32,015 nucleotides of DNA from NCBI RefSeq assembly GCF_031181705.1, contig NZ_JAPSKN010000005.1:1-32015 (forward strand), in the 5' to 3' direction. The translations under genes were made by a program, and so were the position numbers. The notes beneath the pieces are model-generated. The model was not told the DNA's origin. It saw nothing but the letters and a program-made list of their open reading frames with translations, and searched no databases. Positions 7,252 through 15,188 of this stretch are shown here, one piece after another. The stretch's first letter is position 1. Every line of letters starts with the position of its first letter. The stretch comes from Streptomyces sp. (lineage in GTDB: Bacteria > Actinomycetota > Actinomycetes > Streptomycetales > Streptomycetaceae).

Positions 7252-10200
7252 TCACGTCCTGGGCGGTAGCTTCGGACGGGAGCGGTCCGGCACGTCGCTG
7301 TACGTCGGCGGTGTCGCGGGCGGGTCGGTCTCCAGCAGCCCCAGGGCGAGTTCGACGGCGTCGGCCAGCTGCGCGTGCCGCCCCTCGGCCCAGTCCAGCG
7401 GGGTGCGCGGGACGTCGATGTCGGGCGCGACGCCCCTGTTCTCCACCGACCAGCCGTAGGCGTCGAACCAGGCCGCGTTCATCGGCACCGTGATCACCGT
7501 GCCGTCGCCCAGCTCGTGCCGGCCGGTCATGCCGACCACCCCGCCCCAGGTGCGCTGCCCCACCACGGGCCCCAGCTTCAGCAGTTTGAACGCGGCGGCG
7601 ATCATGTCGCCGTCGGATGAGGTCGCCTCGTCGGCCAGGGCCACCAGCGGGCCGCGCGGCGCGTTCGAGGCGTACGAGACGGGCTGGGCGTCCCGGGTCA
7701 GGTCCCAGCCGAGGATCGTGCGGCTCAGCGTCTCGACGACCAGCTCGCTGATGTGCCCGCCGGCGTTGCCGCGCACGTCCACGATCAGCGCGGGCCGGGA
7801 GACCTCCATGCGCAGGTCCCGGTTGAACTGCGCCCAGCCCGAGCCGCCCATGTCCGGGATGTGCAGATAGCCGCAGCGGCCCCCGCTCAACTCCCGCACC
7901 ACCGCCCGGCGTTTGGCCACCCAGTCCTGGTAGCGCAGCGGCCGCTCGTCGGTCAGCGGCACGACGGCGACCCGCCGGGGCGGACCCGCGCCCTCCGCGG
8001 GGGAGAAGGTCAGCTCCACCGTCGTCCCGCCCGCACCGGCCAGCAGCGGGTAGGGGCCCGCGTCCGGATCCACCGGGCGGCCGTCGACATGGGTGAGGAC
8101 CGCGCCCTCCCGGATGCCCGTACCGGCGAGCGGGGAGCGGGCCTTGGAGTCGGAGGAGTCGCCGGGCAGGATCCGCTTGACCGTCCAGCCGCCGTCCCGG
8201 CGTACGAGGTTGGCGCCGAGCAGGCCCTGGCGGCGCTGGTAGTGCGGCGGGCCCTCGTTGCGCCGGGCGGCGGTGACGTAGGCGTGGGAGGTGCCCAGTT
8301 CGCCGAGCACCTCGCGCAGCAGGTCGGCGAACTCGTCCGGGGACGCGACCCGTTCGACCAGCGGCCGGTACTGGTCAAGGACCCCGTCCCAGTCGATGCC
8401 GCACATGCCCGGATCCCAGAAGTGGGCCCGGATCAGCCGCCCGGCCTCGTCGTACGCCTGCCGCCACTCCGCCGCCGGGTCGACGGTGTGCAGGATGCGG
8501 CGGGCGTCGATCCACACCGTGGAGTCGGAGTCGCCCGGCTCGTCCGCCGGTACCGCGCGCAGCTCGCCCTCGTCGACGATCACCAGCCGGCTGCCGTCGC
8601 CGCTGACCGCGAACCAGTCGAGCTGCTGGGCGAGTTCGGACTTCTTCGCCTTGGTGATGCCGAAGTGCTCCAGGGTGGGCCGGCCGCTGGTGTCGTCCGG
8701 GTTGGCGAACGTCTCGCCCAGCGCGCCGGAGATCGGCCAGCGCAGCCACACCAGCCCGCCGCCCGCCACCGGGTGCAGCGCCGAGTACTTGGAGGCGGCC
8801 ACCGGGAACGGCGTGACCCGGCTCGCCAGTCCTTCGGCCTCGACCGTCACGGCCCCGCCCTCCCCGCTTCCGTCGTCCTCCACCGGGTCCAGACCCCCGG
8901 CGGCCGGGCGGCCCTCGGGGTTCACCGCGAACGGGGAGGGCGTCGCCGAGGACAGCGGCACCAGGTACGGGCGGCAGCCCAGCGGGAAGGACAGGTCGCC
9001 GGTGTGCACGTCGTAGACCGGGTCGAAGCCGCGCCAGGACAGGAAGGCCAGGTAGCGGCCGTCGCGGGTGAAGACCGGGTTCTCGTCCTCGAAGCGGCCG
9101 TTGGTCACGTCGACGACGAACCGGTCCGTGATGCGGGCCAGTTTGATCTGCCGCAGCGTGCGCCCGATGCCCGGGTGCGACCAGGTCAGCCACGCCCCGT
9201 CCGGGGAGAACGCCAGGTCGCGCACGGGTCCGTTGATCGACCTGATCAGTTCGGTGACCTCTCCGTCGCCGTCCTCGGTGACGTCGACGAGGAGGAGCCG
9301 CCCGTCGTGCGAGGCGACCGCCAGGCGCTCGCCCTCGGGATCGCAGACCAGCTCGCGCACCCGGCCCAGCGCGCCCGGCGAGAGCCGCCGGGGGGTGCGG
9401 TCGCCGCTCGCCCGGGGCAGGAAGGCGATCTCGATGGCGTCCTCGCCCTCCGCGTCCGTCACGTACGCCACCCGCCCGCTCGCGCCGAGCATCTCCGGCA
9501 GGCGCACCCGGACGCCCGGGATGTCGGTGAGGGCGCGGGCGGGACCGTCCCGGTGGGTGAGCCAGTACAGGCTGCCGCGCACGACGACCGCGCCGGCCCG
9601 GCCGGTCTCGTCGACCGAGAGCCCGTCGACGTGCCGGGCGGCCGCCACCTGGTACGGGCGCCGCCCGGCGCGCGGCCCGTTCAGCCGTACGTCCAGCCGG
9701 CGCGGCTCGGAGTCCGCGGACAGGTCCTCGACCAGCCACAGGTCGCCCGCGCACTGGTACACCACCCGCGTTCCGTCGCTGGCGGCGTGCCGGGCGTAGA
9801 AGGCGTCGTGGTCGGTGTGGCGGCGCAGGTCGGTGCCGTCGTGGGCGCAGGAGTAGAGGTTGCCGACGCCCTCGTGGTCGGAGAGGAAGGCGATCCGGCC
9901 GCCCACGAACATCGGGGAGTGCAGATGGCCGCCGAGGCCTTCGAGCAGCCGCTCGCCGTGCAGCCACAGCCGGCCCGTGGCCCCGCCCCGGTAGCGCTTC
10001 CAGGCGGCCGGTTCGTGCGGGGGCGTGCCGGTGAGCAGCAGCGTCCTGCGCTCCCCGTCCAGGTCGGCCACCTGGATGTCGGAGACCGGCCCCCAGGGCA
10101 GTTTGCGGCCCGGGTCGCCGTCGGGGCAGACCTTGTAGGCCCAGGTGAAGTAGGAGAACGGCTCGCCGTGCGAGGCGACGGCCAGGATCTCGCCGTCCGG

Positions 10201-10482
10201 GGTCCAGCCGCGGACGCGGGTGTCGGCGCTGCCCCAGTGGCTCACCTGCCTGCCCGGGCCGCCGTCCACCGGGATCAGGTGGACCTCGGGCACCAGGCTG
10301 CGCCAGCTCGTGCAGGCGAGATGGCGGCCGTCGGGCGAGAAGCGCGGGTGGCCCACCTTGGTGCGGTCGACGGTGAGCCGCCAGGCGCGGCCCGGGCCGT
10401 CGAGCGGCGCGAGCCAGAGGTCGTCCTCGGCGACGAAGCACAGCAGGTCGTCATGGAGATGCGGCAGACGCAGATAGGTCAC
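7252..10482 (-). CDS. Tricorn protease homologue
   Basis: A 1076-residue peptidase of family S41 close in length to archaeal tricorn. The N-terminal ~650 residues contain repeated beta-propeller strands (for example FSPDGRHLACTSW and FSPDGAWLTWSHP). A helical segment, a PDZ-like region (about 770-850) and the catalytic C2 domain follow. Catalytic residues can be placed: His 733 in GTSHAYV, the nucleophile Ser 956 followed by Asp 957 (which reads basic P1 residues in tricorn) in SSDGD, and Glu 1014 in SVENRGVAPD. The enzyme trims peptides released by the proteasome. The GTG at 10482 has no Shine-Dalgarno; TTGCTG and AAGCAT 17 bp apart end 6 bases before it, consistent with a leaderless mRNA (tentative). 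Confidence 0.92.
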   Translation of the reverse strand: MTYLRLPHLHDDLLCFVAEDDLWLAPLDGPGRAWRLTVDRTKVGHPRFSPDGRHLACTSWRSLVPEVHLIPVDGGPGRQVSHWGSADTRVRGWTPDGEILAVASHGEPFSYFTWAYKVCPDGDPGRKLPWGPVSDIQVADLDGERRTLLLTGTPPHEPAAWKRYRGGATGRLWLHGERLLEGLGGHLHSPMFVGGRIAFLSDHEGVGNLYSCAHDGTDLRRHTDHDAFYARHAASDGTRVVYQCAGDLWLVEDLSADSEPRRLDVRLNGPRAGRRPYQVAAARHVDGLSVDETGRAGAVVVRGSLYWLTHRDGPARALTDIPGVRVRLPEMLGASGRVAYVTDAEGEDAIEIAFLPRASGDRTPRRLSPGALGRVRELVCDPEGERLAVASHDGRLLLVDVTEDGDGEVTELIRSINGPVRDLAFSPDGAWLTWSHPGIGRTLRQIKLARITDRFVVDVTNGRFEDENPVFTRDGRYLAFLSWRGFDPVYDVHTGDLSFPLGCRPYLVPLSSATPSPFAVNPEGRPAAGGLDPVEDDGSGEGGAVTVEAEGLASRVTPFPVAASKYSALHPVAGGGLVWLRWPISGALGETFANPDDTSGRPTLEHFGITKAKKSELAQQLDWFAVSGDGSRLVIVDEGELRAVPADEPGDSDSTVWIDARRILHTVDPAAEWRQAYDEAGRLIRAHFWDPGMCGIDWDGVLDQYRPLVERVASPDEFADLLREVLGELGTSHAYVTAARRNEGPPHYQRRQGLLGANLVRRDGGWTVKRILPGDSSDSKARSPLAGTGIREGAVLTHVDGRPVDPDAGPYPLLAGAGGTTVELTFSPAEGAGPPRRVAVVPLTDERPLRYQDWVAKRRAVVRELSGGRCGYLHIPDMGGSGWAQFNRDLRMEVSRPALIVDVRGNAGGHISELVVETLSRTILGWDLTRDAQPVSYASNAPRGPLVALADEATSSDGDMIAAAFKLLKLGPVVGQRTWGGVVGMTGRHELGDGTVITVPMNAAWFDAYGWSVENRGVAPDIDVPRTPLDWAEGRHAQLADAVELALGLLETDPPATPPTYSDVPDRSRPKLPPRT

Positions 10483-10553
10483 CTGACCATGCTTTGCCCG
10501 GGCGTGGGCACCAGCAAGTCGTGACAAGGCCACCGCCGTGACCCAGCACACGT

Positions 10554-10568
10554 ACGAAACCGTTTCGT
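10554..10568. promoter_or_regulatory. TetR operator copy 1
   Basis: Perfect inverted repeat ACGAAAC-C-GTTTCGT (7-bp arms, one central base). It overlaps the likely -35 region of the TetR gene promoter and is repeated 46 bp downstream. Confidence 0.8.
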
Positions 10569-10591
10569 TTCTATGCGGGGTGCGCTATCTT
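10563..10591 (+). promoter_or_regulatory. Probable promoter of the TetR-MMPL operon
   Basis: TTTCGT (10563-10568) and TATCTT (10586-10591) are separated by 17 bases. Transcription would start near 10598, just before operator copy 2. The -10 is fair and the -35 weak; the placement between two operators is the main support. Confidence 0.5.
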
Positions 10592-10599
10592 CGTGGTGT

Positions 10600-10614
10600 A
10601 CGAAACCGTGTCGT
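10600..10614. promoter_or_regulatory. TetR operator copy 2
   Basis: ACGAAAC-C-GTGTCGT, identical to copy 1 except for one base in the right arm. It covers the expected transcription start, 22 bases before the TetR start codon. Confidence 0.78.
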
Positions 10615-10636
10615 TCGAAGCGGGAAGGTGAGTCAG

Positions 10637-11242
10637 ATGGCTGAGGTCGCCGCCGCGCGTCGCAGTCGGATCACCCCCGAGCGCGAGGCCGAGCTGTACG
10701 CGGCCGTGCTCGACCTGCTCCGCGAAGTCGGCTACGACGCCCTCACCATGGACGCCGTGGCCACCCGCACCCGGTCCAGCAAGGCCACGCTCTACCGCCA
10801 GTGGGGCGGCAAGGCCCCGCTGGTCGTCAAGGCGCTCAGGCACACCAAGCCGGTGAAGGACCTCGACGAGATCGACACCGGCTCCCTGCGCGGCGACTTC
10901 CACGCCCTCATGGCGCGTGCGGACGACGCCGAGATGGAGCAGAACGGCGCGCTCATGCGCGGACTGGCCACGGCGATGCACGCCAATCCGGACCTCCACA
11001 GCGAGTTCCGGAGCCAGATCATCGAACCGGAGATCGCGAGCTCGCGCCGCCTCCTCCAACGAGCCGTCGACCGGGGCGAGATCCGCCCGGACTGCCCCGC
11101 GCTGGAGTTCGTGGTGCACATGATGCTCGGCGCGTTCGTCACCTGCGCGGTCCTCGAGGACAAGCCTCCGACGGCGGCCTTCCTCACCTCGTACATCGAC
11201 GCCGTGGTCCTCCCCGCCCTCGGCGTCCCCACCACCGACTAG
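10637..11242 (+). CDS. TetR-family repressor, probable regulator of the adjacent MMPL exporter
   Basis: A 201-residue regulator. Residues about 15-60 are a TetR helix-turn-helix with the hallmark SSKATLYRQWGGK; the remaining helices form a C-terminal ligand-binding domain of the TetR_C type. It starts at ATG 10637, with a purine-rich Shine-Dalgarno (GGAAGGTGAG) at 10623-10632. Two 15-bp operators frame its promoter, so autorepression is expected, and the MMPL exporter gene follows on the same strand after 98 bases with no operator of its own visible. The inducing ligand is probably an exported compound, but nothing in the sequence names it. The divergent tricorn gene shares the same regulatory gap. 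Confidence 0.9.
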   Translation: MAEVAAARRSRITPEREAELYAAVLDLLREVGYDALTMDAVATRTRSSKATLYRQWGGKAPLVVKALRHTKPVKDLDEIDTGSLRGDFHALMARADDAEMEQNGALMRGLATAMHANPDLHSEFRSQIIEPEIASSRRLLQRAVDRGEIRPDCPALEFVVHMMLGAFVTCAVLEDKPPTAAFLTSYIDAVVLPALGVPTTD

Positions 11243-11340
11243 TCCCCTCAACTGCCCTCCACCTGACGTCACCGCTCACGTCGTCGGGCTGATCACCCCT
11301 GCCCCGAAGACCCTCACGACCTGACCGGGAGTACGCCCTC

Positions 11341-13548
11341 GTGGCCACTTTCCTCTATAAAATCGGCCGGTTCTCGTTCCGGCGGCGGCACTTCGTCGCC
11401 CTGATATGGGTGGCCCTGCTGACCCTCGCCGGGGTCGGCGCGGCCGGCGCGCCCACCGCGGGCAACAGCTCGTTCTCCATCCCGGGCACCGAGGCCCAGA
11501 AGGCCTTCGACCTGCTGGAACAGCGCTTCCCCGGCACCAGCGCCGACGGCGCCACCGCCCGCGTGGTCTTCAAGGCGCCGAGCGGCGAGAAGATGACCGA
11601 CCCGGGCAACAAGGCGACGGTGCGGGAGACCGTGAAGGAGCTGGCCGACGGCTCCGAGGTCGCCCGCGTCACCGACCCGTACCAGGCGAAGGCCGTCAGC
11701 AAGGACGGAACGATCGCCTACGCGCAGGTGTCGTACAAGGTCTCCGGGATGGAGCTCGACGACGCCTCCAAGGACGCCCTGGAGGACTCCGCGCAGGACG
11801 CCCGGAAGGCCGGGCTGACCGTCGAGATCGGCGGTGACGCGCTGCAGGCGGTGCCGCACACCGGCTCCAGCGAGATCATCGGCATCGCGGTCGCCGCGGT
11901 CGTCCTCGTCATCACCTTCGGCTCGCTGGTCGCGGCCGGGCTCCCGCTGCTCACCGCGCTCATCGGCGTGGGCATCGGCGTCTCCACGATCACCGCCCTG
12001 GCGAGCGCGCTGGACCTGGGCACGACCACCTCCACCCTGGCCATGATGATCGGCCTCGCGGTCGGCATCGACTACGCCCTGTTCATCGTCTCCCGCTACC
12101 GCGCCGAACTGGCCGACGGCCGCGAGCGCGAGGAGGCGGCCGGCCGGGCCGTCGGCACGGCGGGTTCCGCCGTGGTGTTCGCGGGCCTGACCGTGGTGAT
12201 CGCCCTGGTGGGCCTGTCCGTCGTCAACATCCCGATGCTGACGAAGATGGGCGTCGCGGCGGCCGGCACGGTGGCCATCGCGGTGCTGATCGCCCTCACC
12301 ATGATCCCCGCCCTGCTCGGATACGCCGGGCGCAAGGTCAGGCCGGCGGGGGAGAAGGGCAGGCTGTTCGGCCGGGCCAAGGCGCAGGACGGGCCCGCCA
12401 AGCCCAACCTGGGCAGCCGCTGGGCGAGCTTCGTGGTCCGCCGCCCGATCGCGGTCCTGCTGCTCGGCGTCGTCGGCCTCGGCGCGGCCGCCGTCCCGGC
12501 CGCGAGCCTGGAACTGGGCCTGCCGGACGACGGCTCCCAGCCCACCTCCACCACCCAGCGCCGCGCCTACGACCTGCTGTCCGAGGGCTTCGGGCCGGGC
12601 TTCAACGGCCCGCTGATGGTCGTGGTCGACGCCAAGGGCAGCGACGACCCGAAGGCCGCCTTCACCGCGGTCGGCGACGAGATCAAGGGCTTGAGGGACG
12701 TCGTCACGGTGACGCCGCCCGCGCCCAACAAGGCCGGTGACACCGCCACCATCACCGTCGTCCCCGGCTCCAAGCCGTCCTCCGTCACCACCGAGGACCT
12801 GGTGCACGGCATCCGCGACGCGGGCACGGACGTCAGGGCCGACACCGGCGCCAACGTCCTGGTCACCGGCAGCACGGCCATGAACATCGACGTCAGCCAG
12901 AAGCTCAACGACGCCCTCGTGCCCTACCTGGTCCTGGTCGTCGGCCTGGCCTTCCTGCTCCTGATCGTGGTGTTCCGCTCGATCCTCGTCCCGCTGAAGG
13001 CGGCCCTCGGCTTCCTGCTGTCGGTGATGGCGGCGCTCGGCGCGGTCGTCGCGGTCTTCCAGTGGGGCTGGCTGTCCGGCCTCATGGGCGTCGAGCAGAC
13101 CGGGCCGGTCATGTCGATGATGCCGATCTTCATGGTCGGCGTGGTCTTCGGCCTGGCCATGGACTACGAGGTGTTCCTCGTGACCCGGATGCGGGAGGCC
13201 TACGTCCACGGCGAGAAGCCGGCCCAGGCCGTGGTGACCGGCTTCCGGCACGGCGCGCGGGTCGTCAGCGCCGCCGCGGTCATCATGATCGCCGTCTTCG
13301 CCGGCTTCATCGGCTCCTCCGAGTCGATGGTGAAGATGATCGGCTTCGGCCTCGCGATCGCGGTCTTCTTCGACGCGTTCATCGTCCGCATGGCCATCGT
13401 CCCGGCCGTCCTGGCCCTCCTGGGCCGCAAGGCCTGGTGGTTGCCCGGGTGGCTCGACCGCGCCCTGCCGAACGTGGACGTCGAGGGCGAGGGCCTGCGC
13501 GCCGCCTCCGGCGACGACGACGGTGACAGGCAACTGGTCCGCGTCTGA
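11341..13548 (+). CDS. MMPL-family RND exporter
   Basis: A 735-residue inner-membrane transporter with the two-fold MMPL layout. One transmembrane helix comes first, then an extracytoplasmic domain, five helices, a repeat of this order, and a short charged cytosolic tail. The proton-relay signatures are present in both halves: GIDYALFIVSRYR with Asp 244-Tyr 245 and MDYEVFLVTRMR with Asp 608-Tyr 609. Proteins of this family export lipids, siderophores, pigments or antibiotics by proton motive force. Start is GTG 11341 with GGGAG upstream. It sits 98 bp behind the TetR gene and probably shares its mRNA. Length is typical for Streptomyces single-gene MMPL exporters; substrate unknown. Confidence 0.92.
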   Translation: MATFLYKIGRFSFRRRHFVALIWVALLTLAGVGAAGAPTAGNSSFSIPGTEAQKAFDLLEQRFPGTSADGATARVVFKAPSGEKMTDPGNKATVRETVKELADGSEVARVTDPYQAKAVSKDGTIAYAQVSYKVSGMELDDASKDALEDSAQDARKAGLTVEIGGDALQAVPHTGSSEIIGIAVAAVVLVITFGSLVAAGLPLLTALIGVGIGVSTITALASALDLGTTTSTLAMMIGLAVGIDYALFIVSRYRAELADGREREEAAGRAVGTAGSAVVFAGLTVVIALVGLSVVNIPMLTKMGVAAAGTVAIAVLIALTMIPALLGYAGRKVRPAGEKGRLFGRAKAQDGPAKPNLGSRWASFVVRRPIAVLLLGVVGLGAAAVPAASLELGLPDDGSQPTSTTQRRAYDLLSEGFGPGFNGPLMVVVDAKGSDDPKAAFTAVGDEIKGLRDVVTVTPPAPNKAGDTATITVVPGSKPSSVTTEDLVHGIRDAGTDVRADTGANVLVTGSTAMNIDVSQKLNDALVPYLVLVVGLAFLLLIVVFRSILVPLKAALGFLLSVMAALGAVVAVFQWGWLSGLMGVEQTGPVMSMMPIFMVGVVFGLAMDYEVFLVTRMREAYVHGEKPAQAVVTGFRHGARVVSAAAVIMIAVFAGFIGSSESMVKMIGFGLAIAVFFDAFIVRMAIVPAVLALLGRKAWWLPGWLDRALPNVDVEGEGLRAASGDDDGDRQLVRV

Positions 13549-13565
13549 CGGCTCGTCAGAAACCT

Positions 13566-13606
13566 GCCGGTGAGGGCGCACTGTGGGACGGTGCGTCCTC
13601 ACCGGC
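13566..13606. terminator. Bidirectional terminator
   Basis: A 16-bp stem (13566-13581 with 13591-13606, one G-T wobble) around a 9-base loop, followed by CTTTC. It lies between the convergent MMPL and ATPase genes. Confidence 0.8.
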
Positions 13607-13609
13607 CTT

Positions 13610-14011
13610 TCACCCGGGCACCTCGACTTCGGCCCACACCGTCTTGCGCGGGTGCGGCCCCGGTGTCACGCCCCAGCGGCCGGCGAGGGCGGCCACGACG
13701 AGGAGGCCCCGGCCCGTGGTGGCGTCCGGGGCCGGCCGGGTGGCGTGGGGAAGCAGGTCGCCGCGCGTGTCCGTGACCTCGATGCGGAGGGTGCCGCCGA
13801 CGACGTAGAGCGTCAGACGGAAGTCCCGGCCGGGCGCGCGGCCATGGGTGGCGGCATTGGCCGCGAGCTCGGCGACGATCTGCTCGGCAGGGTCCGACGG
13901 CACGTCCCACGAGCGCAGTTGCTCCACGGCGAGGAGCCGGGCGAGCCGCGCGCCCCGGGGCGTCGGGGAGAGCAGAAGGCTGAGGTTGCGGATGGTGGTC
14001 TCCTGGTTCAT
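13610..14011 (-). CDS. Anti-sigma-factor-like ATPase (HATPase_c family)
   Basis: A 133-residue single-domain GHKL ATPase of the RsbW/SpoIIAB type. The N-box is ELAANAATHG at 48-57, the G1 region VTDTRGD at 79-85 and the G2 loop TTGRGL at 98-103. There is no kinase dimerisation domain. Streptomyces genomes carry many of these next to Xre-DUF5753/DUF397 pairs in WhiJ-type clusters, where they are thought to tune developmental regulation (established as a gene arrangement, mechanism poorly known). Here it is divergent from such a pair over 137 bases. Start ATG 14011. Confidence 0.85.
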   Translation of the reverse strand: MNQETTIRNLSLLLSPTPRGARLARLLAVEQLRSWDVPSDPAEQIVAELAANAATHGRAPGRDFRLTLYVVGGTLRIEVTDTRGDLLPHATRPAPDATTGRGLLVVAALAGRWGVTPGPHPRKTVWAEVEVPG

Positions 14012-14073
14012 GTGACTCAGCGTGGCCGAGTCCGGGCGCCGTGACCGGCGACTGCGGGTGGGCGTACCGCTGT

Positions 14074-14110
14074 TGTCCCGAGCTTGTCTCGTGCTGTCCC
14101 GGCTGTCCCG
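14074..14110. repeat. Four helically phased TGTCCCG repeats
   Basis: TGTCCCG at 14074, TGTCTCG at 14085, TGTCCCG at 14095 and TGTCCCG at 14104 stand 11, 10 and 9 bases apart, about one DNA turn each; a weaker TGTACGG follows at 14116. They lie in the divergent gap of the WhiJ-type cluster, 39 bases before the Xre start codon, and could be binding sites for the Xre regulator (inference). Confidence 0.55.
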
Positions 14111-14148
14111 GTCGTTGTACGGGTACGGCTGCGCGATGGAGGTGGGGC

Positions 14149-14994
14149 ATGAACGAGGCTGTCGACGAGGCCGGCTGGGATGTCGAGCCGGGCGACGAGA
14201 TCGAGCCGCTGGTCCAGGCGGTGGGCAAGCTGCTGAAGGTGTGCCGGGAGGCGGCGGGCCTGCGGGTCACCGAGCTGGGCGACATGCTCGGCTACGGCGA
14301 GGACATGATCCGCAAGATGGAACGGGGGGCGCGGATTCCCCGCCCCGAGTACCTGGACAGGGCGGACCGGGTGCTGAACGCCCAGGGGCATCTGAGGGCG
14401 TTCACGAAGGACATGGAGCGGGCCCGGTATCCGAAGAAGGTGCGGGAACTGGCGGAGCTGGAGGGGCGGGCGGTGGAGATGCTGCTCTACAGCAATCACA
14501 ACATCCACGGGCTGCTGCAGACGCCGGAGTACACCAAGGCGCTCTACGAGATGCGGCAACCTGCCCTTTCTGCCGACGTGATCGAACGGGAGAGTGCGGC
14601 ACGTCTGGCCCGCAAGTCAGTCTTCGAGCGTGACCCGGCTCCAAATCTCAGTTTTGTCCAGGAACAGGTGACGCTCGAACGGCCACTCGGGGGCAAGATG
14701 GTGTTGCGCCGACAGCTCGAACACCTGGTGGAGGTGGCCAAGTTGCGGAACGTGTCGCTCCAGGTCATGCCGACCGATCGAGAGGAGCACGCTGGAGTAC
14801 CCGGCCTGATCGAAGTGCTGAAGTTCACCGACGGCACGGCGATCGGACGTTCCGAGGGCGCGTTCAACGGCCGTCCGGTCTCAAGCCCTCGCGATCTGCG
14901 GGTCCTTGAGCTGCGCTATGGCATGATCCGGGCGCAGGCTCTCTCGCCGCGGGAGTCACAGACCTTCATCGAGGAATTGCTGGGGAGACTATGA
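14149..14994 (+). CDS. Xre-family regulator with DUF5753 domain (WhiJ-like)
   Basis: A 281-residue protein. Residues about 20-75 are a Cro/C1-type helix-turn-helix (LRVTELGDMLGYGEDMIRKM followed by ERGARIPRPEYL). Residues ~95-275 are the DUF5753 domain with its usual IHGLLQTPEYTKAL segment and conserved FVQEQVTLERPLGG region. It starts at ATG 14149, preceded by the strong Shine-Dalgarno GGAGGTGGGG. Its stop overlaps the DUF397 gene as ATGA. WhiJ, the family prototype, represses development in S. coelicolor and is relieved by a DUF397 partner; the related Scr1/Scr2 pair affects antibiotic production. The local target is probably its own promoter region with phased repeats (inference). Confidence 0.9.
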   Translation: MNEAVDEAGWDVEPGDEIEPLVQAVGKLLKVCREAAGLRVTELGDMLGYGEDMIRKMERGARIPRPEYLDRADRVLNAQGHLRAFTKDMERARYPKKVRELAELEGRAVEMLLYSNHNIHGLLQTPEYTKALYEMRQPALSADVIERESAARLARKSVFERDPAPNLSFVQEQVTLERPLGGKMVLRRQLEHLVEVAKLRNVSLQVMPTDREEHAGVPGLIEVLKFTDGTAIGRSEGAFNGRPVSSPRDLRVLELRYGMIRAQALSPRESQTFIEELLGRL

Positions 14995-15176
14995 GCACGC
15001 CGGAACTGCACTGGTTCAAGAGCAGCTACAGCAGCAGCAATGAGCCGGGCGACTGCGTCGAGGTCGCCCACACTCCCGCCGTGATCCACGTCCGCGACTC
15101 CAAGACCCCGGGGACTCCCCACGTGACGGTAGTCCCCGCCACGTGGGAGTCGTTCCTCGCGTACGTCGCCGAGTGA
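14991..15176 (+). CDS. DUF397 protein, partner of the Xre-DUF5753 regulator
   Basis: A 61-residue protein covering one whole DUF397 domain. The family landmarks are WFKSSYSSSNEPGDCVEVA near the N-terminus, VIHVRDSKTPG in the middle and WESFLAYV at the end. It starts at ATG 14991, overlapping the regulator's stop by 4 bp, so the two proteins are made together. DUF397 proteins are thought to bind or inhibit their Xre partner and the pair has been compared with toxin-antitoxin modules. Function here is inferred from the pairing. Confidence 0.9.
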   Translation: MSTPELHWFKSSYSSSNEPGDCVEVAHTPAVIHVRDSKTPGTPHVTVVPATWESFLAYVAE

Positions 15177-15188
15177 CAGCCGGACCTC

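Noticed and set aside
7753..10524. 923-codon plus-strand frame opposite tricorn
   Set aside because: The minus-strand tricorn carries all catalytic motifs; the opposite reading is repetitive Val/Arg/Gly/Ala sequence without domains.
11314..13602. 762-codon minus-strand frame opposite the MMPL exporter
   Set aside because: Asp/His/Gly/Arg-rich shadow of the transporter codons, no recognisable fold.
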